A DNA stretch of 64,000 nucleotides, from the NCBI GenBank assembly GCA_963558655.1, contig CAUWHJ010000004.1, positions 62,001 through 126,000 on the forward strand. Direction: 5' to 3'. This DNA is from UMGS1590 sp963558655 (lineage in GTDB: Bacteria; Bacillota; Peptococcia; Peptococcales; Peptococcaceae). Shown here piece after piece: positions 32,416 to 41,009 of this stretch (position 1 is its first letter; each line of letters opens with the position of its first letter). The position numbers and the translations under genes were made by a program. Under the pieces are notes generated by a model, which searched no databases, had not been told where the DNA came from, and saw only the letters and a program-made list of their open reading frames with translations.

Positions 32416-32456
32416 ATCGCCGGTCTCCGTGAGCGTACCTGGCAGAGACCGGCGAT
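32416..32456 (-). terminator. Hairpin after the ECF partner gene
   Basis: ATCGCCGGTCTC pairs with GAGACCGGCGAT (12 bp). The U tract on the minus strand is weak, so it may be a 3' stabiliser or a weak terminator. Confidence 0.55.
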
Positions 32457-32475
32457 GTGTGGCAAGGGAATGATA

Positions 32476-33969
32476 CTAACGTAGTTGAATGCCATCGGTA
32501 GTGAGGTCGAAAATCAGAGGAGAAGGTTGCATGTAGACAAATGCGTTGTCTGTTGAGAAAGCATTGTGAGATTCTGCGGTTGTTACAGGATATTGGAGGT
32601 GTTGTTTTTGATGGATGTAGGTCATTTGGCTGTAACACATCTGATCGCTATTGCGCGGTGTGACGGAATAAACGACATAACCGCGATGGTGTTTGCCCTG
32701 ATCCGGGAAGGAGAAAGTGGCATTCACTTGATCATGTAGTGGGATGTTTGTAAAGATATGGCTTGTTGCAGTGTGTGTATTGATGGAATGGTAGGTTGCA
32801 GAAAGCTGTTCCCCATCGTTGTTGTAGAGAATGCGACCGGTCATTTCATCTGCCAGAAGCCAATCTTCTGGGGATGCTTCATAAGCTGGAAGGATAGAGA
32901 GAGCTGCGGTGCCTGCAAATGTTGGTGAATCGAACCAGCAAAAATGATGGAATATGACAATGCGTGGCTCCTCGTCGGGGATAAGCACGGCGATATTGGT
33001 TAAGGTTATATCGTAGTCTTTATTGTCGAATGTTGGATGTGTGCTGTTGCGCATTGCAGAATCTGCAATCACTTGTTTGGCGCCTTCGCAGAGTGCAAGG
33101 TCTTCTGATGAAAGGTCGTTTAAGATGTATTCTGGGAAACCGAGGTGTTCTAGATGATCTTTTATTTCTTGGGTGGCTGGCGATTGGATGGTGTTGGTTG
33201 CATGCCAGTCCATGTCGTAGCTTGAGTAGAATAGGTAACCACAAATGCAGCCGATGAGTGGAATGGCAATAAGGATCAGCACGAACGCATAGTCAGAAAT
33301 TTGTCTTGGTGTTGGTTGTAGCACATAACCGGTTTCATCTAGTGTTTTGCCCAAACGGGAGATCATCCAGAGAATGAAAAGAAAACTGACAACAAGAAGG
33401 ATTAAAGTATACCAAGAGTTGAAAGAGTACTTTCCTGTGAATTGTAGAAAACCCATGACGCTGATCATGAGATTTAAAGCGAGCAACGCTAGCACACTAG
33501 TAGCCTTGGAGTGGATTTTGCGTGCTTTTTGTACAGATCTGAGACCGCGCCAGAAGCAGAAGAGTGAGACTGTTGTAAAAACTGTCTGGACGATATACGA
33601 AATTATGGTGGTGGTTTCTGTATCTGGTGGAAACTCAAAAATGGTGGCATTCAGGATTAGTTTGCTGAAAAGAGCGAGGGCGTGGAAATTTTCAAGGGTA
33701 TAGCAAACACGGAACCAGCGGTTTTCATGTCGTAGTGCACGAAAACCAAGTAGTACAAGAATTTGGCCGATGAGCGGAAGTAAAAGGTCGAGCCCGAGGA
33801 AATGCATGATAAAGGTATATAGAAAATAGCCGATGAGAATACGGTTTAGTGCTTTTTTACCGGGAATTGTTTGTGCGACGATGTCGTCTGGTGGAACTTT
33901 TGGTACACTGCGTATAAGCAGGGTATCAAAATCTTGGTCATTCGTGAAAGGCGATTTTTTCTCACTCAT
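32476..33969 (-). CDS. Large membrane protein partnered with an ECF sigma factor
   Basis: 497 residues, unrecognised. About 40 cytoplasmic N-terminal residues precede seven hydrophobic segments (between about 40 and 250), the last ending near GCICGYLFYSSYDMDW; the remaining ~245 residues are predicted outside the membrane. The gene starts inside the end of the sigma factor gene (8-nt overlap), the usual position of an anti-sigma or sensor protein. No zinc-binding anti-sigma motif (HxxxCxxC) is seen in the N-terminal part, so it is not a classic ZAS protein. Role as sigma regulator is inferred from position. Confidence 0.6.
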   Translation of the reverse strand: MSEKKSPFTNDQDFDTLLIRSVPKVPPDDIVAQTIPGKKALNRILIGYFLYTFIMHFLGLDLLLPLIGQILVLLGFRALRHENRWFRVCYTLENFHALALFSKLILNATIFEFPPDTETTTIISYIVQTVFTTVSLFCFWRGLRSVQKARKIHSKATSVLALLALNLMISVMGFLQFTGKYSFNSWYTLILLVVSFLFILWMISRLGKTLDETGYVLQPTPRQISDYAFVLILIAIPLIGCICGYLFYSSYDMDWHATNTIQSPATQEIKDHLEHLGFPEYILNDLSSEDLALCEGAKQVIADSAMRNSTHPTFDNKDYDITLTNIAVLIPDEEPRIVIFHHFCWFDSPTFAGTAALSILPAYEASPEDWLLADEMTGRILYNNDGEQLSATYHSINTHTATSHIFTNIPLHDQVNATFSFPDQGKHHRGYVVYSVTPRNSDQMCYSQMTYIHQKQHLQYPVTTAESHNAFSTDNAFVYMQPSPLIFDLTTDGIQLR

Positions 33970-34504
33970 AATGTTCGCCTCCTAATAATTTTCGCAAAGT
34001 TTTTCTTAAACGATATAGTCGACCTTCGACCGCCTTTTCTGTGACACCCAATTCGCTGGCGATTTGAACAGTGGATTGCAGGTAATAGTACTTTCTGTAA
34101 AATAGGAGGCGATCTCGAGATGAAAGTTGGTTTAAGGCTTTTTTCAACGCTTCTTGCTGTTCTTGTAGTATGATGTTTTCTTCTGGTGTTGGTTTGGGTG
34201 AGGGAAAATCTTCGGGAATGTTTCCCGCGGTATTATGACGAGCAAGAGATCGGACGTGATTTAATGCGTTATTTCTGGTGATAGCAGTGAGCCAGGCTTT
34301 CCAACTACCTTTTTTTGGATCGAATTGATCTATTTTGTTCCAGACACGCAAAATTACATCTGCAAGGCAGTCTTCTTGATCTTGTGGATTTTGCAGGATT
34401 GGTGAAATAATGTAGCGCATCAATGGCTCGTAGAGTATGGATAGTGCAGTTAAGCCGTCTTCGTTCTTTTCTTGCAGCAATCTGATAATGTCCTGTTCTT
34501 TCAT
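33962..34504 (-). CDS. ECF-type RNA polymerase sigma-70 family factor
   Basis: 180 residues: region 2 (about 22-90, with DQEDCLADVILRVWNKIDQF and WLTAITRN) and region 4 (about 122-175, LSSRDRLLFYRKYYYLQSTVQIASELGVTEKAVEGRLYRLRK, of which ELGVTEKAVEGRLYRLRK is the recognition helix area). ATG at 34504 is 8 nt after AAAGGAGG; an ATG six codons earlier overlaps that site. Overlaps the membrane partner by 8 nt. Its upstream region (34505-34620) is AT-rich; no certain self-promoter was identified. Confidence 0.88.
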   Translation of the reverse strand: MKEQDIIRLLQEKNEDGLTALSILYEPLMRYIISPILQNPQDQEDCLADVILRVWNKIDQFDPKKGSWKAWLTAITRNNALNHVRSLARHNTAGNIPEDFPSPKPTPEENIILQEQQEALKKALNQLSSRDRLLFYRKYYYLQSTVQIASELGVTEKAVEGRLYRLRKTLRKLLGGEHYE

Positions 34505-34622
34505 GGTATCGCCTCCTTTCAATGAGGTTTTCTATTAAATAATACACGCAATAATAAAAAATCCCACGGTTAATTATGGTTAGTAGGAAAAATGTTTTTA
34601 GACATAAATCACATGGCTTGAA

Positions 34623-34668
34623 AAAAAGAACGGATATTCAGCGTTTTAAGCGAATATCCGTTCTTTTT
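34623..34668. terminator. Perfect terminator-like hairpin upstream of the sigma gene
   Basis: AAAAAGAACGGATATTC pairs with GAATATCCGTTCTTTTT (17 bp, 12-nt loop). No plus-strand gene ends here, so it may insulate the sigma operon from tRNA transcription on the minus strand. Confidence 0.85.
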
Positions 34669-34720
34669 ATTTGATTTCTTATTTTTGATGATTTGGCATA
34701 GGTGGATGTTTTGTGATAAC

Positions 34721-34750
34721 AAAAAAACCGGAAGGCAGTAACCTTCCGGT
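34721..34750 (-). terminator. Terminator of the tRNA-Thr pair
   Basis: Minus strand ACCGGAAGG/CCTTCCGGT stem with 6-nt loop followed by seven T residues. Confidence 0.9.
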
Positions 34751-34755
34751 GTGCG

Positions 34756-34828
34756 AGCTGATGACCGGACTTGAACCGGTGACCTGCTGATTACGAATCA
34801 GCTGCTCTACCAACTGAGCCACATCAGC
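34756..34828 (-). tRNA. tRNA-Thr(CGT)
   Basis: 73 nt; acceptor GCTGATG/CATCAGC, anticodon stem CTGAT/ATCAG with loop TTCGTAA, anticodon CGT; T loop TTCAAGT. Reads ACG. Confidence 0.95.
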
Positions 34829-34832
34829 AAAA

Positions 34833-34905
34833 AGCCGACAATGGGACTCGAACCCGCAACCTGCTGATTACAAATCAGCTGCTCTACCAATTGAGCTATA
34901 TCGGC
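34833..34905 (-). tRNA. tRNA-Thr(TGT)
   Basis: 73 nt; acceptor GCCGATA/TGTCGGC, anticodon loop TTTGTAA, anticodon TGT; T loop TTCGAGT. It lies 4 nt upstream of the CGT isoacceptor; the two have near-identical D arms and anticodon arms and are probably one transcript. Confidence 0.95.
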
Positions 34906-35265
34906 GCATGCATTTATATTAGCATCGATAAGAGAAAAATGCAAGCATGATTTTTAGTTTTTTTATATTCTTGTTAAAGATGATATAAAAGGGTTCAAAA
35001 TCTAGTAAAATGATGGTATTATAAAAGTATACGTTAACGTGTTGCGCGAAGGTTTTGTAGAATTAGAAAAAGCTGGCGGAATACGCATGGGTGGCACTTG
35101 ACGTATCAATGATTACCGTGGATAATATTGATAAGCAAATCAGAATACGTTATTCAGTGCTTTCGTGTGCGCTGGGGGGAAATCGTACATGAAATCCAGG
35201 CTTTCATTGTAGGGCAATTTGCGGTATTAGAATTATTTTTTAAGGAAAGGAAGTTTGAAAAAACA
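34906..35265. other. AT-rich stretch without an intact gene
   Basis: No convincing gene. A short frame ending at 35101 (about 30 codons, containing VLREGFVELEKAGG) and an open extension ahead of the next HTH gene are both without good ribosome binding sites. The space is where a toxin gene would sit before an antitoxin, so these may be remnants, but no toxin family can be named. Confidence 0.4.
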
Positions 35266-35508
35266 ATGAAGACGTCCGATGAAATTTTTGATAAAAAACA
35301 GAGATTGGTTCATGAAATTCTTAGAACGAGAAGAGAAATGGGCATGACTCAAAAAAATATTGAAGCGGCTTGCGGCGTTAAACAGCCTGTGATCGCCCGT
35401 ATGGAAAGAGGTTTAACAGACCCACAACTGACGACGATTTTGAAAGTGTTGCGCCCATTGGGTAAAACCTTGAAAATTGTTGATATTGAAGAAGACGAAA
35501 AAGAATAA
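35266..35508 (+). CDS. Orphan HTH antitoxin-like protein (HigA/XRE type)
   Basis: 80 residues, one XRE-type helix-turn-helix: EILRTRREMGMTQKNIEAAC (about 18-37) and KQPVIARMERG (about 40-50), followed by TDPQLTTILKVLRPLGKTLKIVDI, which is characteristic of HigA-like antitoxins of Gp49/HigB toxins. No intact toxin gene precedes it. AAGGAAAGGAAG lies 12 nt before ATG 35266, a rather long spacing, and the frame is open further upstream to 35128. Confidence 0.7.
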   Translation: MKTSDEIFDKKQRLVHEILRTRREMGMTQKNIEAACGVKQPVIARMERGLTDPQLTTILKVLRPLGKTLKIVDIEEDEKE

Positions 35509-35531
35509 AAGTATCAATAGTTTATGTATGG

Positions 35532-35559
35532 AATGCGCCCTTTTTAGGTCGCATTTTTT
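35532..35559 (+). terminator. Terminator after the HTH gene
   Basis: AATGCGCC/GGTCGCATT stem (one bulge) and six T residues. Confidence 0.75.
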
Positions 35560-35628
35560 GTAGATACAACATGAAGATGGCATCATAACGCAAAATGTGG
35601 CGATGCGTGTTAAAGAAGGAGGGCGTCC

Positions 35629-37002
35629 GTGGCTAAGGCTAAAACAAAGTTCGTTTGTCAGGAATGTGGCTATCAAACACCAAAATGGATGGGACGCTGT
35701 CCGGATTGCGGCGCATGGAATACGCTGGTGGAAGAGGTGGTGGCAGACGCACCGGAAAAAAAGGCGGGGCGTGTACAGTTGCAACCGCTGGGTGCTTCCG
35801 GCGGGAAGCCGGAAACGCTGGCTGCCATCAAACTCTCTCAGGCAACGCGGATTGATACAGGCATTTCAGAACTGAATCGTGTGCTGGGCGGCGGGTTGGT
35901 GCCGGGTGAGCTGGTGTTGCTTTCCGGGGACCCTGGCATTGGCAAGTCTACCTTAACCATGCAGCTTATGGGAGCGCTTTCCGGCGAAGGAGATATTCTC
36001 TATGTGTCCGGCGAAGAGTCGAAAGGGCAGATTCGCGGACGTGCTGAACGGCTTGGTGTGGGTTCAAAACGTATCCATGTGATGACGGAAAACAATGTGG
36101 CACTTCTTGATACGATTGTGCGTGGCCGCTCGTGGGATTTGCTGATTGTGGATTCGGTGCAAACCATTTTTGATCCGGAGGTGCAGTCGGCACCGGGGAG
36201 TGTGTCACAGCTGCGGGCTGTAACGGCATCTTGCATGAGCTGGGCGAAGGGTGTGGGGATTCCTACCATTCTCATTGGCCATGTTACGAAGGAAGGCAAT
36301 GTGGCAGGGCCGCGTGTGCTTGAACACATGGTTGATGCGGTGTTGTTGTTTGAAGGCGACCGTCAGTCGCAGTATCGTGTGCTGCACGCATTGAAAAATC
36401 GTTTTGGCTCAACAGGCGAAATTGGTGTTTTTGATATGACGGGCGAAGGCCTGGTTGAAGTGAGCGATGCTTCGCGTGTTTTTCTGTCGGAACGTGCCAG
36501 TGCAGTGAGCGGCGCTGTGGTGACGTCTATTCTTGAGGGGACGCGGCCGCTTCTGGTGGAGATACAGGCGTTGGCGACAAAGTCGTTTTATGGGCAGTCG
36601 CGCTGTATGACGACTGGTATCAAATACGACCGCGTGTCTATGTTGATTGCGGTGCTGGAAAAACGTGCCGGTTTGCGCTTGGGGGATCAGGATGTGTACC
36701 TCAATGTGGTGGGCGGCTTGCGTGTGGACGACCCAGCGTGCGACTTGGCGGCTGCGATGGCTATTGTTTCAAGCTATTTGGATCGCAGTGTGCCGCAAGA
36801 TGTTCTTCTTTTAGGCGAAGTTGGGCTGACAGGCGAGCTGCGGCAAGTCAATCAGTTGGAACGGCGCTTGCAGGAAGCGGCGCAGATGGCTTTTCGCAAG
36901 GCGGTTGTGCCCAAGCAAAAGAAGCGTTTAGCTATTAAAAATATGGAAGTTTTAGAAGCCTCGTTGATTGGCGATGTCATCAATGAATTATGGAGGGAGT
37001 AA
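35629..37002 (+). CDS. radA: DNA repair/recombination ATPase RadA
   Basis: 457 residues, usual length. An N-terminal C4 zinc finger (Cys10, Cys13, Cys24, Cys27), a RecA-like ATPase core with Walker A GDPGIGKST (about 102-110), the RadA-specific KNRFGSTGEIGVF (about 251-263), and a C-terminal Lon-protease-like domain are present. GTG start at 35629 follows GAAGGAGGG. Branch-migration helicase in recombination. disA starts 1 nt after its stop, as in Bacillus and Clostridium. Confidence 0.97.
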   Translation: MAKAKTKFVCQECGYQTPKWMGRCPDCGAWNTLVEEVVADAPEKKAGRVQLQPLGASGGKPETLAAIKLSQATRIDTGISELNRVLGGGLVPGELVLLSGDPGIGKSTLTMQLMGALSGEGDILYVSGEESKGQIRGRAERLGVGSKRIHVMTENNVALLDTIVRGRSWDLLIVDSVQTIFDPEVQSAPGSVSQLRAVTASCMSWAKGVGIPTILIGHVTKEGNVAGPRVLEHMVDAVLLFEGDRQSQYRVLHALKNRFGSTGEIGVFDMTGEGLVEVSDASRVFLSERASAVSGAVVTSILEGTRPLLVEIQALATKSFYGQSRCMTTGIKYDRVSMLIAVLEKRAGLRLGDQDVYLNVVGGLRVDDPACDLAAAMAIVSSYLDRSVPQDVLLLGEVGLTGELRQVNQLERRLQEAAQMAFRKAVVPKQKKRLAIKNMEVLEASLIGDVINELWRE

Positions 37003-37003
37003 C

Positions 37004-38104
37004 GTGCAGTTAATTTCAAATGAAACCAACGCATTGATGGATGTTCTAAAAAAGACTGCGCCGGGTACAGAGCTGCGTGAAGGCTTGGATAATGTACTGC
37101 GTGCCAACACAGGCGGACTGATTGTGATTGGTGACCCGGCAAAAATTCGCCCGCTGACAAAGGGCGGTTTTGAAATTGACACGGATTATTCGCCTGCCCA
37201 TTTATACGAGCTGGCAAAAATGGATGGTGCCATTTTGATTTCGCAGGATATGAAACGCATCATCAGTGCCAATACACATCTCATGCCAGACCCGGACGTG
37301 CCATCTACGGAGACGGGGATTCGTCATCGTACGGCAGAACAAACAGCACGACAGACGGGTGCATTGGTGATTTGCATTTCTCAGCGCCGCCGTGTCATTT
37401 CTCTTTATAAAGGCACGTCGAAATATGTGTTGAAAGATGTCAGCGTGCTGCTGAACACGGCCAATCAGGCGTTGGGAACGCTGGAAAAATATAAAGATGT
37501 GTTGGAAGAAGCCTTGCTGCGTTTGAGTGTGCAGGAATTTGATAATGTTGTCACATTACCGGACGTATTGCAGGTGGTTCAGCGTGCAGAATTGTTTAAG
37601 CGTGTGGAAAAAATGCTGACGCTTTATTCCACGGAGCTTGGGGACGAAAGCACGTTGATTCGTATGCAGGCAGAGGAATTGGCAAGCAATGTAGAAACGG
37701 AAGAACGTTTGACGATTCGTGATTATATGGTGTCTGATCCCAACAAGAGCGATCAGGAACAGGTTGATGAGTATTTGCAGCGTTTGGCGCGTTTTGACAG
37801 TGAGCAGTTGTGGGATTTAGACCTTATTGCGCGCTCGCTTAATCTCAATGAGTTCCACGAAAAGGATAAGCGTGTGTTTTTAGAGTGTCGTGGCTATCGT
37901 GTGCTGCATAAAATTCCTCGTCTGCCAAACAATGTCATTGAAAATATGGTGGATGCTTTTGGCGATTTACAGGCGATTCTTTTGGCCAGCAACGATGAAC
38001 TTGACGATGTTGAAGGCATTGGGCCGGCGCGTGTAAATCAGATTACGCTTGGTTTGGAACGTATTCGCAGCCAGATTCTCACCGAAAGCAACTGGGTGCA
38101 GTGA
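37004..38104 (+). CDS. disA: DNA integrity scanning protein DisA, diadenylate cyclase
   Basis: 366 residues. The DAC domain holds the catalytic DGA (74-76) and RHR (107-109) motifs; a helical spine and a C-terminal helix-hairpin-helix (DDVEGIGPARVNQITLGL, about 335-352) bind branched DNA. It makes c-di-AMP in proportion to DNA integrity. The GTG at 37004 is 7 nt after GGAGG; upstream open codons lie inside radA. Second DAC of the window with cdaA at 57.4 kb. Confidence 0.97.
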   Translation: MQLISNETNALMDVLKKTAPGTELREGLDNVLRANTGGLIVIGDPAKIRPLTKGGFEIDTDYSPAHLYELAKMDGAILISQDMKRIISANTHLMPDPDVPSTETGIRHRTAEQTARQTGALVICISQRRRVISLYKGTSKYVLKDVSVLLNTANQALGTLEKYKDVLEEALLRLSVQEFDNVVTLPDVLQVVQRAELFKRVEKMLTLYSTELGDESTLIRMQAEELASNVETEERLTIRDYMVSDPNKSDQEQVDEYLQRLARFDSEQLWDLDLIARSLNLNEFHEKDKRVFLECRGYRVLHKIPRLPNNVIENMVDAFGDLQAILLASNDELDDVEGIGPARVNQITLGLERIRSQILTESNWVQ

Positions 38105-38146
38105 TTTTCCTGCACCTTTTCTTGCACTTGAAAGGAGGTGAGAATA

Positions 38147-39298
38147 GTGAGAAATTCAGATAAGATCATTATCAATATTGTGCGATTGACCATGCTTTGT
38201 GTGGGGTTGGCCATAGGCTATATTGTCAGCTTTCCGGCATATCATGTGCTGCGTTCTACGTCCTGGGATGTGCTGCGAAATACGACGTATGGCTACCCTG
38301 TTGTTTGTGGTATCCTGATGGTTGTTTGTGGACTTATAGGATTTGTTATTGGAAAACCATTGGCGGATCTGATCGTACGCGGAACCACAGTGCTTGAGCA
38401 GCGGCTCAAGCAGATGCCTTTACCGGCGCTTGTTTCCAGTACCGTTGGTTTAATCGTAGGTTTATTGATTGCTGCTCTGTTGGCAAGCACGGTAAAACAG
38501 CTGCCGGTGGTGGGTAATTTTATGCCGGTGGTGCTGAGTATTTTGCTTGGCTATCTTGGTATTTCTGTGGGCTACCGCTGGCGAGAGACGGTGGATGGGC
38601 TTTTGGCTGCGTTGAAACGTCCCTCTAAGCGTAGCCGTCGCGAGGCGAAGGAAGGAAAAGGTGATAAGAGCGAAACGATGCCAGTAGAGGCAGTGTCGTT
38701 TAAGACGATGGTGCATCCTAAAGTGCTGGACACGAGCGTGATTATTGACGGTCGTATTGTAGAAATCTGCAAAGCAGGCTTTTTGGAAGGCCCGTTGATT
38801 ATCACCAACTTCGTTCTTGACGAACTCAGACATATCGCCGACAGCGGCGATTCGCTCAAGCGTGTGCGCGGGCGTCGAGGGCTGGATATTTTGAACGATT
38901 TGCGAACGACAGATGTGGAAGTCATCAATGTGAGTTTGGACTATGAGGACATTCCGGAAGTGGACGCAAAGCTGGTTCAGCTGGCACAGGATTGTAACGG
39001 CTATGTGGTGACCAATGATTTCAATTTGAACAAAGTGGCCTCTTTTCAGAAGGTGAAAACGCTCAATGTTAATGAATTGGCTGGTGCCATTAAAACGGTG
39101 GTGCTGCCAGGCGAAAGTATGCGTGTTGAAGTGGTTGCCCGTGGGAAAGAAAACGATCAGGGGGTTGGCTATCTGGACGATGGCACCATGGTGGTTGTGG
39201 AAAACGGCAAGCAGGTCATCGGGCAAACGGTGGATGCTGTTGTCACCTCTGTGATTCAAACAAATGCAGGACGCATGATTTTCGTGCGTTTGGCGTAG
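38147..39298 (+). CDS. PIN/TRAM-domain membrane protein (YacL-like)
   Basis: 383 residues: four hydrophobic spans (about 10-30, 47-67, 90-110, 120-145), a PIN nuclease-fold domain (about 190-310, starting KVLDTSVIIDGRI and including ELRHIADS and VTNDFNLN acidic residues), and a C-terminal TRAM domain (about 325-380). Same place and plan as Bacillus yacL. Probably an RNA-acting nuclease at the membrane; substrate unknown. GTG at 38147 has AAAGGAGG 9 nt upstream; the nearer GTG at 38138 overlaps it. Confidence 0.92.
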   Translation: MRNSDKIIINIVRLTMLCVGLAIGYIVSFPAYHVLRSTSWDVLRNTTYGYPVVCGILMVVCGLIGFVIGKPLADLIVRGTTVLEQRLKQMPLPALVSSTVGLIVGLLIAALLASTVKQLPVVGNFMPVVLSILLGYLGISVGYRWRETVDGLLAALKRPSKRSRREAKEGKGDKSETMPVEAVSFKTMVHPKVLDTSVIIDGRIVEICKAGFLEGPLIITNFVLDELRHIADSGDSLKRVRGRRGLDILNDLRTTDVEVINVSLDYEDIPEVDAKLVQLAQDCNGYVVTNDFNLNKVASFQKVKTLNVNELAGAIKTVVLPGESMRVEVVARGKENDQGVGYLDDGTMVVVENGKQVIGQTVDAVVTSVIQTNAGRMIFVRLA

Positions 39299-39306
39299 AT
39301 GAGTAA

Positions 39307-39353
39307 AAGTCGTTCTATCAACGAAGAAACGTTGGTAGGGCGGCTTTTCTTTT
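39307..39353 (+). terminator. Terminator after the PIN/TRAM gene
   Basis: AAGTCGTTCTATCAACG pairs with CGTTGGTAGGGCGGCTT (with G-U pairs), then TTTCTTTT. Confidence 0.8.
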
Positions 39354-39377
39354 GCAGTAGGCGCAAGTGGCAGCTTG

Positions 39378-39386
39378 TGTTATAAT
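39378..39386 (+). promoter_or_regulatory. Extended -10 promoter of ispD operon
   Basis: TGTTATAAT with perfect TATAAT at 39381-39386; no clear -35; 33 nt before the ispD start. Confidence 0.55.
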
Positions 39387-39419
39387 GGGAGCCAGTGAAA
39401 CATAAGAGGAGGGGAGCGC

Positions 39420-40112
39420 ATGATTGGTGCAGTGGTTTTGGCCGGTGGTCAGGGAAAGCGTATGGGCGCCGGTATGAATAAGCAGTATCTGCAAATTGCT
39501 GGGCGCAGCGTGTTGAGCTGGGCGATTGAGAGCATGGCGCAGGTGGCAGAGGCGCTGATTGTGGTGGCCGCAGCCGGCGAAGAGGAATGTGCCTGGGGGG
39601 CGGTAGCTGAAAGCGGCGTTGACAAAACACGGGTGCAGGTGGTTGTTGGCGGAAGAGAACGTCAGGATTCGGTGCGCCATGCGCTTTTGGCGATGTCGGA
39701 TGAGTGGCAAAAGGTGCTTATCCACGATGGCGCCCGTCCTTTCGTGCCACGGGCGGTGCTTGTGCGCCTCATTGAAGCGACAGAAGCCGGCATTGGGGCG
39801 ATTCCCGGCGTGGCAGTAACGGATACCATCAAGCGTATTGATGAAGAAGGCTTTATTGTTGACACACCGCCGCGTGCCGACCTTCGTGCGGCGCAGACAC
39901 CGCAATGTTTTATGGCGGCTGAGATTCGTGATTTGCATAGGCAGATGGCGGAGAGCGGTCGTATTTTCACCGATGATGCAGTGCTTTATGAAGAGGGTGG
40001 CAAACGGGTGCGTATGGTAGAAGGTGCAGCGATGAGCCGTAAACTAACGGTGCAGGAAGATTTGCTTTTGGCAGAGAACATGAAACACGAATGGGAGGCG
40101 CAGCGACAATGA
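39420..40112 (+). CDS. ispD: 2-C-methyl-D-erythritol 4-phosphate cytidylyltransferase
   Basis: 230 residues. Third enzyme of the MEP isoprenoid pathway. The nucleotide-binding LAGGQGKRMGAGMNKQYL (about 8-25) and the VVGGRERQDSVRHAL (about 78-92), HDGARPFV (about 102-109) and QTPQCF motifs are intact. AGGAGGGG precedes ATG 39420. Its stop overlaps the ispF start (ATGA). Confidence 0.96.
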   Translation: MIGAVVLAGGQGKRMGAGMNKQYLQIAGRSVLSWAIESMAQVAEALIVVAAAGEEECAWGAVAESGVDKTRVQVVVGGRERQDSVRHALLAMSDEWQKVLIHDGARPFVPRAVLVRLIEATEAGIGAIPGVAVTDTIKRIDEEGFIVDTPPRADLRAAQTPQCFMAAEIRDLHRQMAESGRIFTDDAVLYEEGGKRVRMVEGAAMSRKLTVQEDLLLAENMKHEWEAQRQ

Positions 40113-40588
40113 GAGTTGGCATGGGCTACGATGTTCACCGTTTGGTGGAAGCACGCAAGCTGATATTGGGTGGTGTGGAAATTCCGTATGAAAAAGGGCT
40201 GTTAGGACATTCTGATGCCGATGTGCTGCTGCACGCTATCATGGACGCCATGCTGGGCGCCGCAGCGCTGGGCGATATTGGCCGCCATTTTCCGGATAAC
40301 GACCCTGCGTATAAGGGAGCGGACAGTATGCAGCTTTTGGCGGCTTGCCGTGACAAGATTGCCGAAAAGGGCTATCGGGTTCATAATTTGGATGCTTTAA
40401 TCTGTGCACAGGCACCAAAAATGGCGCCGCATATTGCACAGATGCGCAAAAACATTGCAGGCGTTTTGGGCATTGATGTCGATGCGGTTAATGTGAAAGC
40501 CACCACAACGGAACGTCTTGGCTTTGTGGGCGATGGCTCGGGTATGAGCGCCTATGCAACGTGTTTATTGGAGGAAATGTATGCCTAA
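40109..40588 (+). CDS. ispF: 2-C-methyl-D-erythritol 2,4-cyclodiphosphate synthase
   Basis: 159 residues, normal. Metal-binding GYDVHR (about 6-11), GLLGHSDADVLLHAI (about 33-47), DIGRHFPD (about 57-64) and the C-terminal KATTTERLGFVG (about 132-143) are typical. ATG at 40109 has GGAGGCG 9 nt upstream. Overlaps ispD by 4 nt and mrnC by 8 nt. Confidence 0.97.
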   Translation: MRVGMGYDVHRLVEARKLILGGVEIPYEKGLLGHSDADVLLHAIMDAMLGAAALGDIGRHFPDNDPAYKGADSMQLLAACRDKIAEKGYRVHNLDALICAQAPKMAPHIAQMRKNIAGVLGIDVDAVNVKATTTERLGFVGDGSGMSAYATCLLEEMYA

Positions 40589-41009
40589 AGCCTTGGATTT
40601 GTATCAAAAAAGCAGCGACCATCCTGAGCAATTACCGGCGCTAACGCTGGCTTTTGTGGGTGATGCAGTGTATGAACTGTATGTGCGTACCATGATGTTA
40701 GAGCGCAGCGTCAATGCCCATGTGCTCAATAAGCGCTGCGTGCAGTTGGTCAATAACCGCACACAGTCGGCGTTGTATGAAGTGTTGGAAACTCAGCTCA
40801 ACGACATCGAGCAGGGCGTTTTGCATCGCGGGCGCAACGCTAAAGGGATTGTGCCAAAAAACGCCAACACACAGGATTACCGACGGGCAACGGCGGTTGA
40901 AGCATTGGTGGGGTACTGGTATTTGATGGACAATGAAGAACGCCTGATGTGGGCTTTTGACACCCTCTGGGCGATGACGGAAGGAGCAGACAATGAGCAG
41001 AGCCGATGA
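40581..41009 (+). CDS. mrnC: Mini-ribonuclease III
   Basis: 142 residues: an RNase III catalytic domain without a double-strand RNA-binding domain, as in Bacillus MrnC, which matures 23S rRNA. The LAFVGDAVYELYVR signature (about 19-32, with catalytic Asp) and EALVGYWYLM (about 120-129) are seen. ATG at 40581 lies within the end of ispF, with TTGGAGGAA upstream. Confidence 0.95.
   Translation: MPKALDLYQKSSDHPEQLPALTLAFVGDAVYELYVRTMMLERSVNAHVLNKRCVQLVNNRTQSALYEVLETQLNDIEQGVLHRGRNAKGIVPKNANTQDYRRATAVEALVGYWYLMDNEERLMWAFDTLWAMTEGADNEQSR

Noticed and set aside
35005..35101. Intact HigB/RelE toxin gene before the HTH antitoxin
   Set aside because: Only about 30 codons, no start with a binding site, and no clear match to a toxin family.
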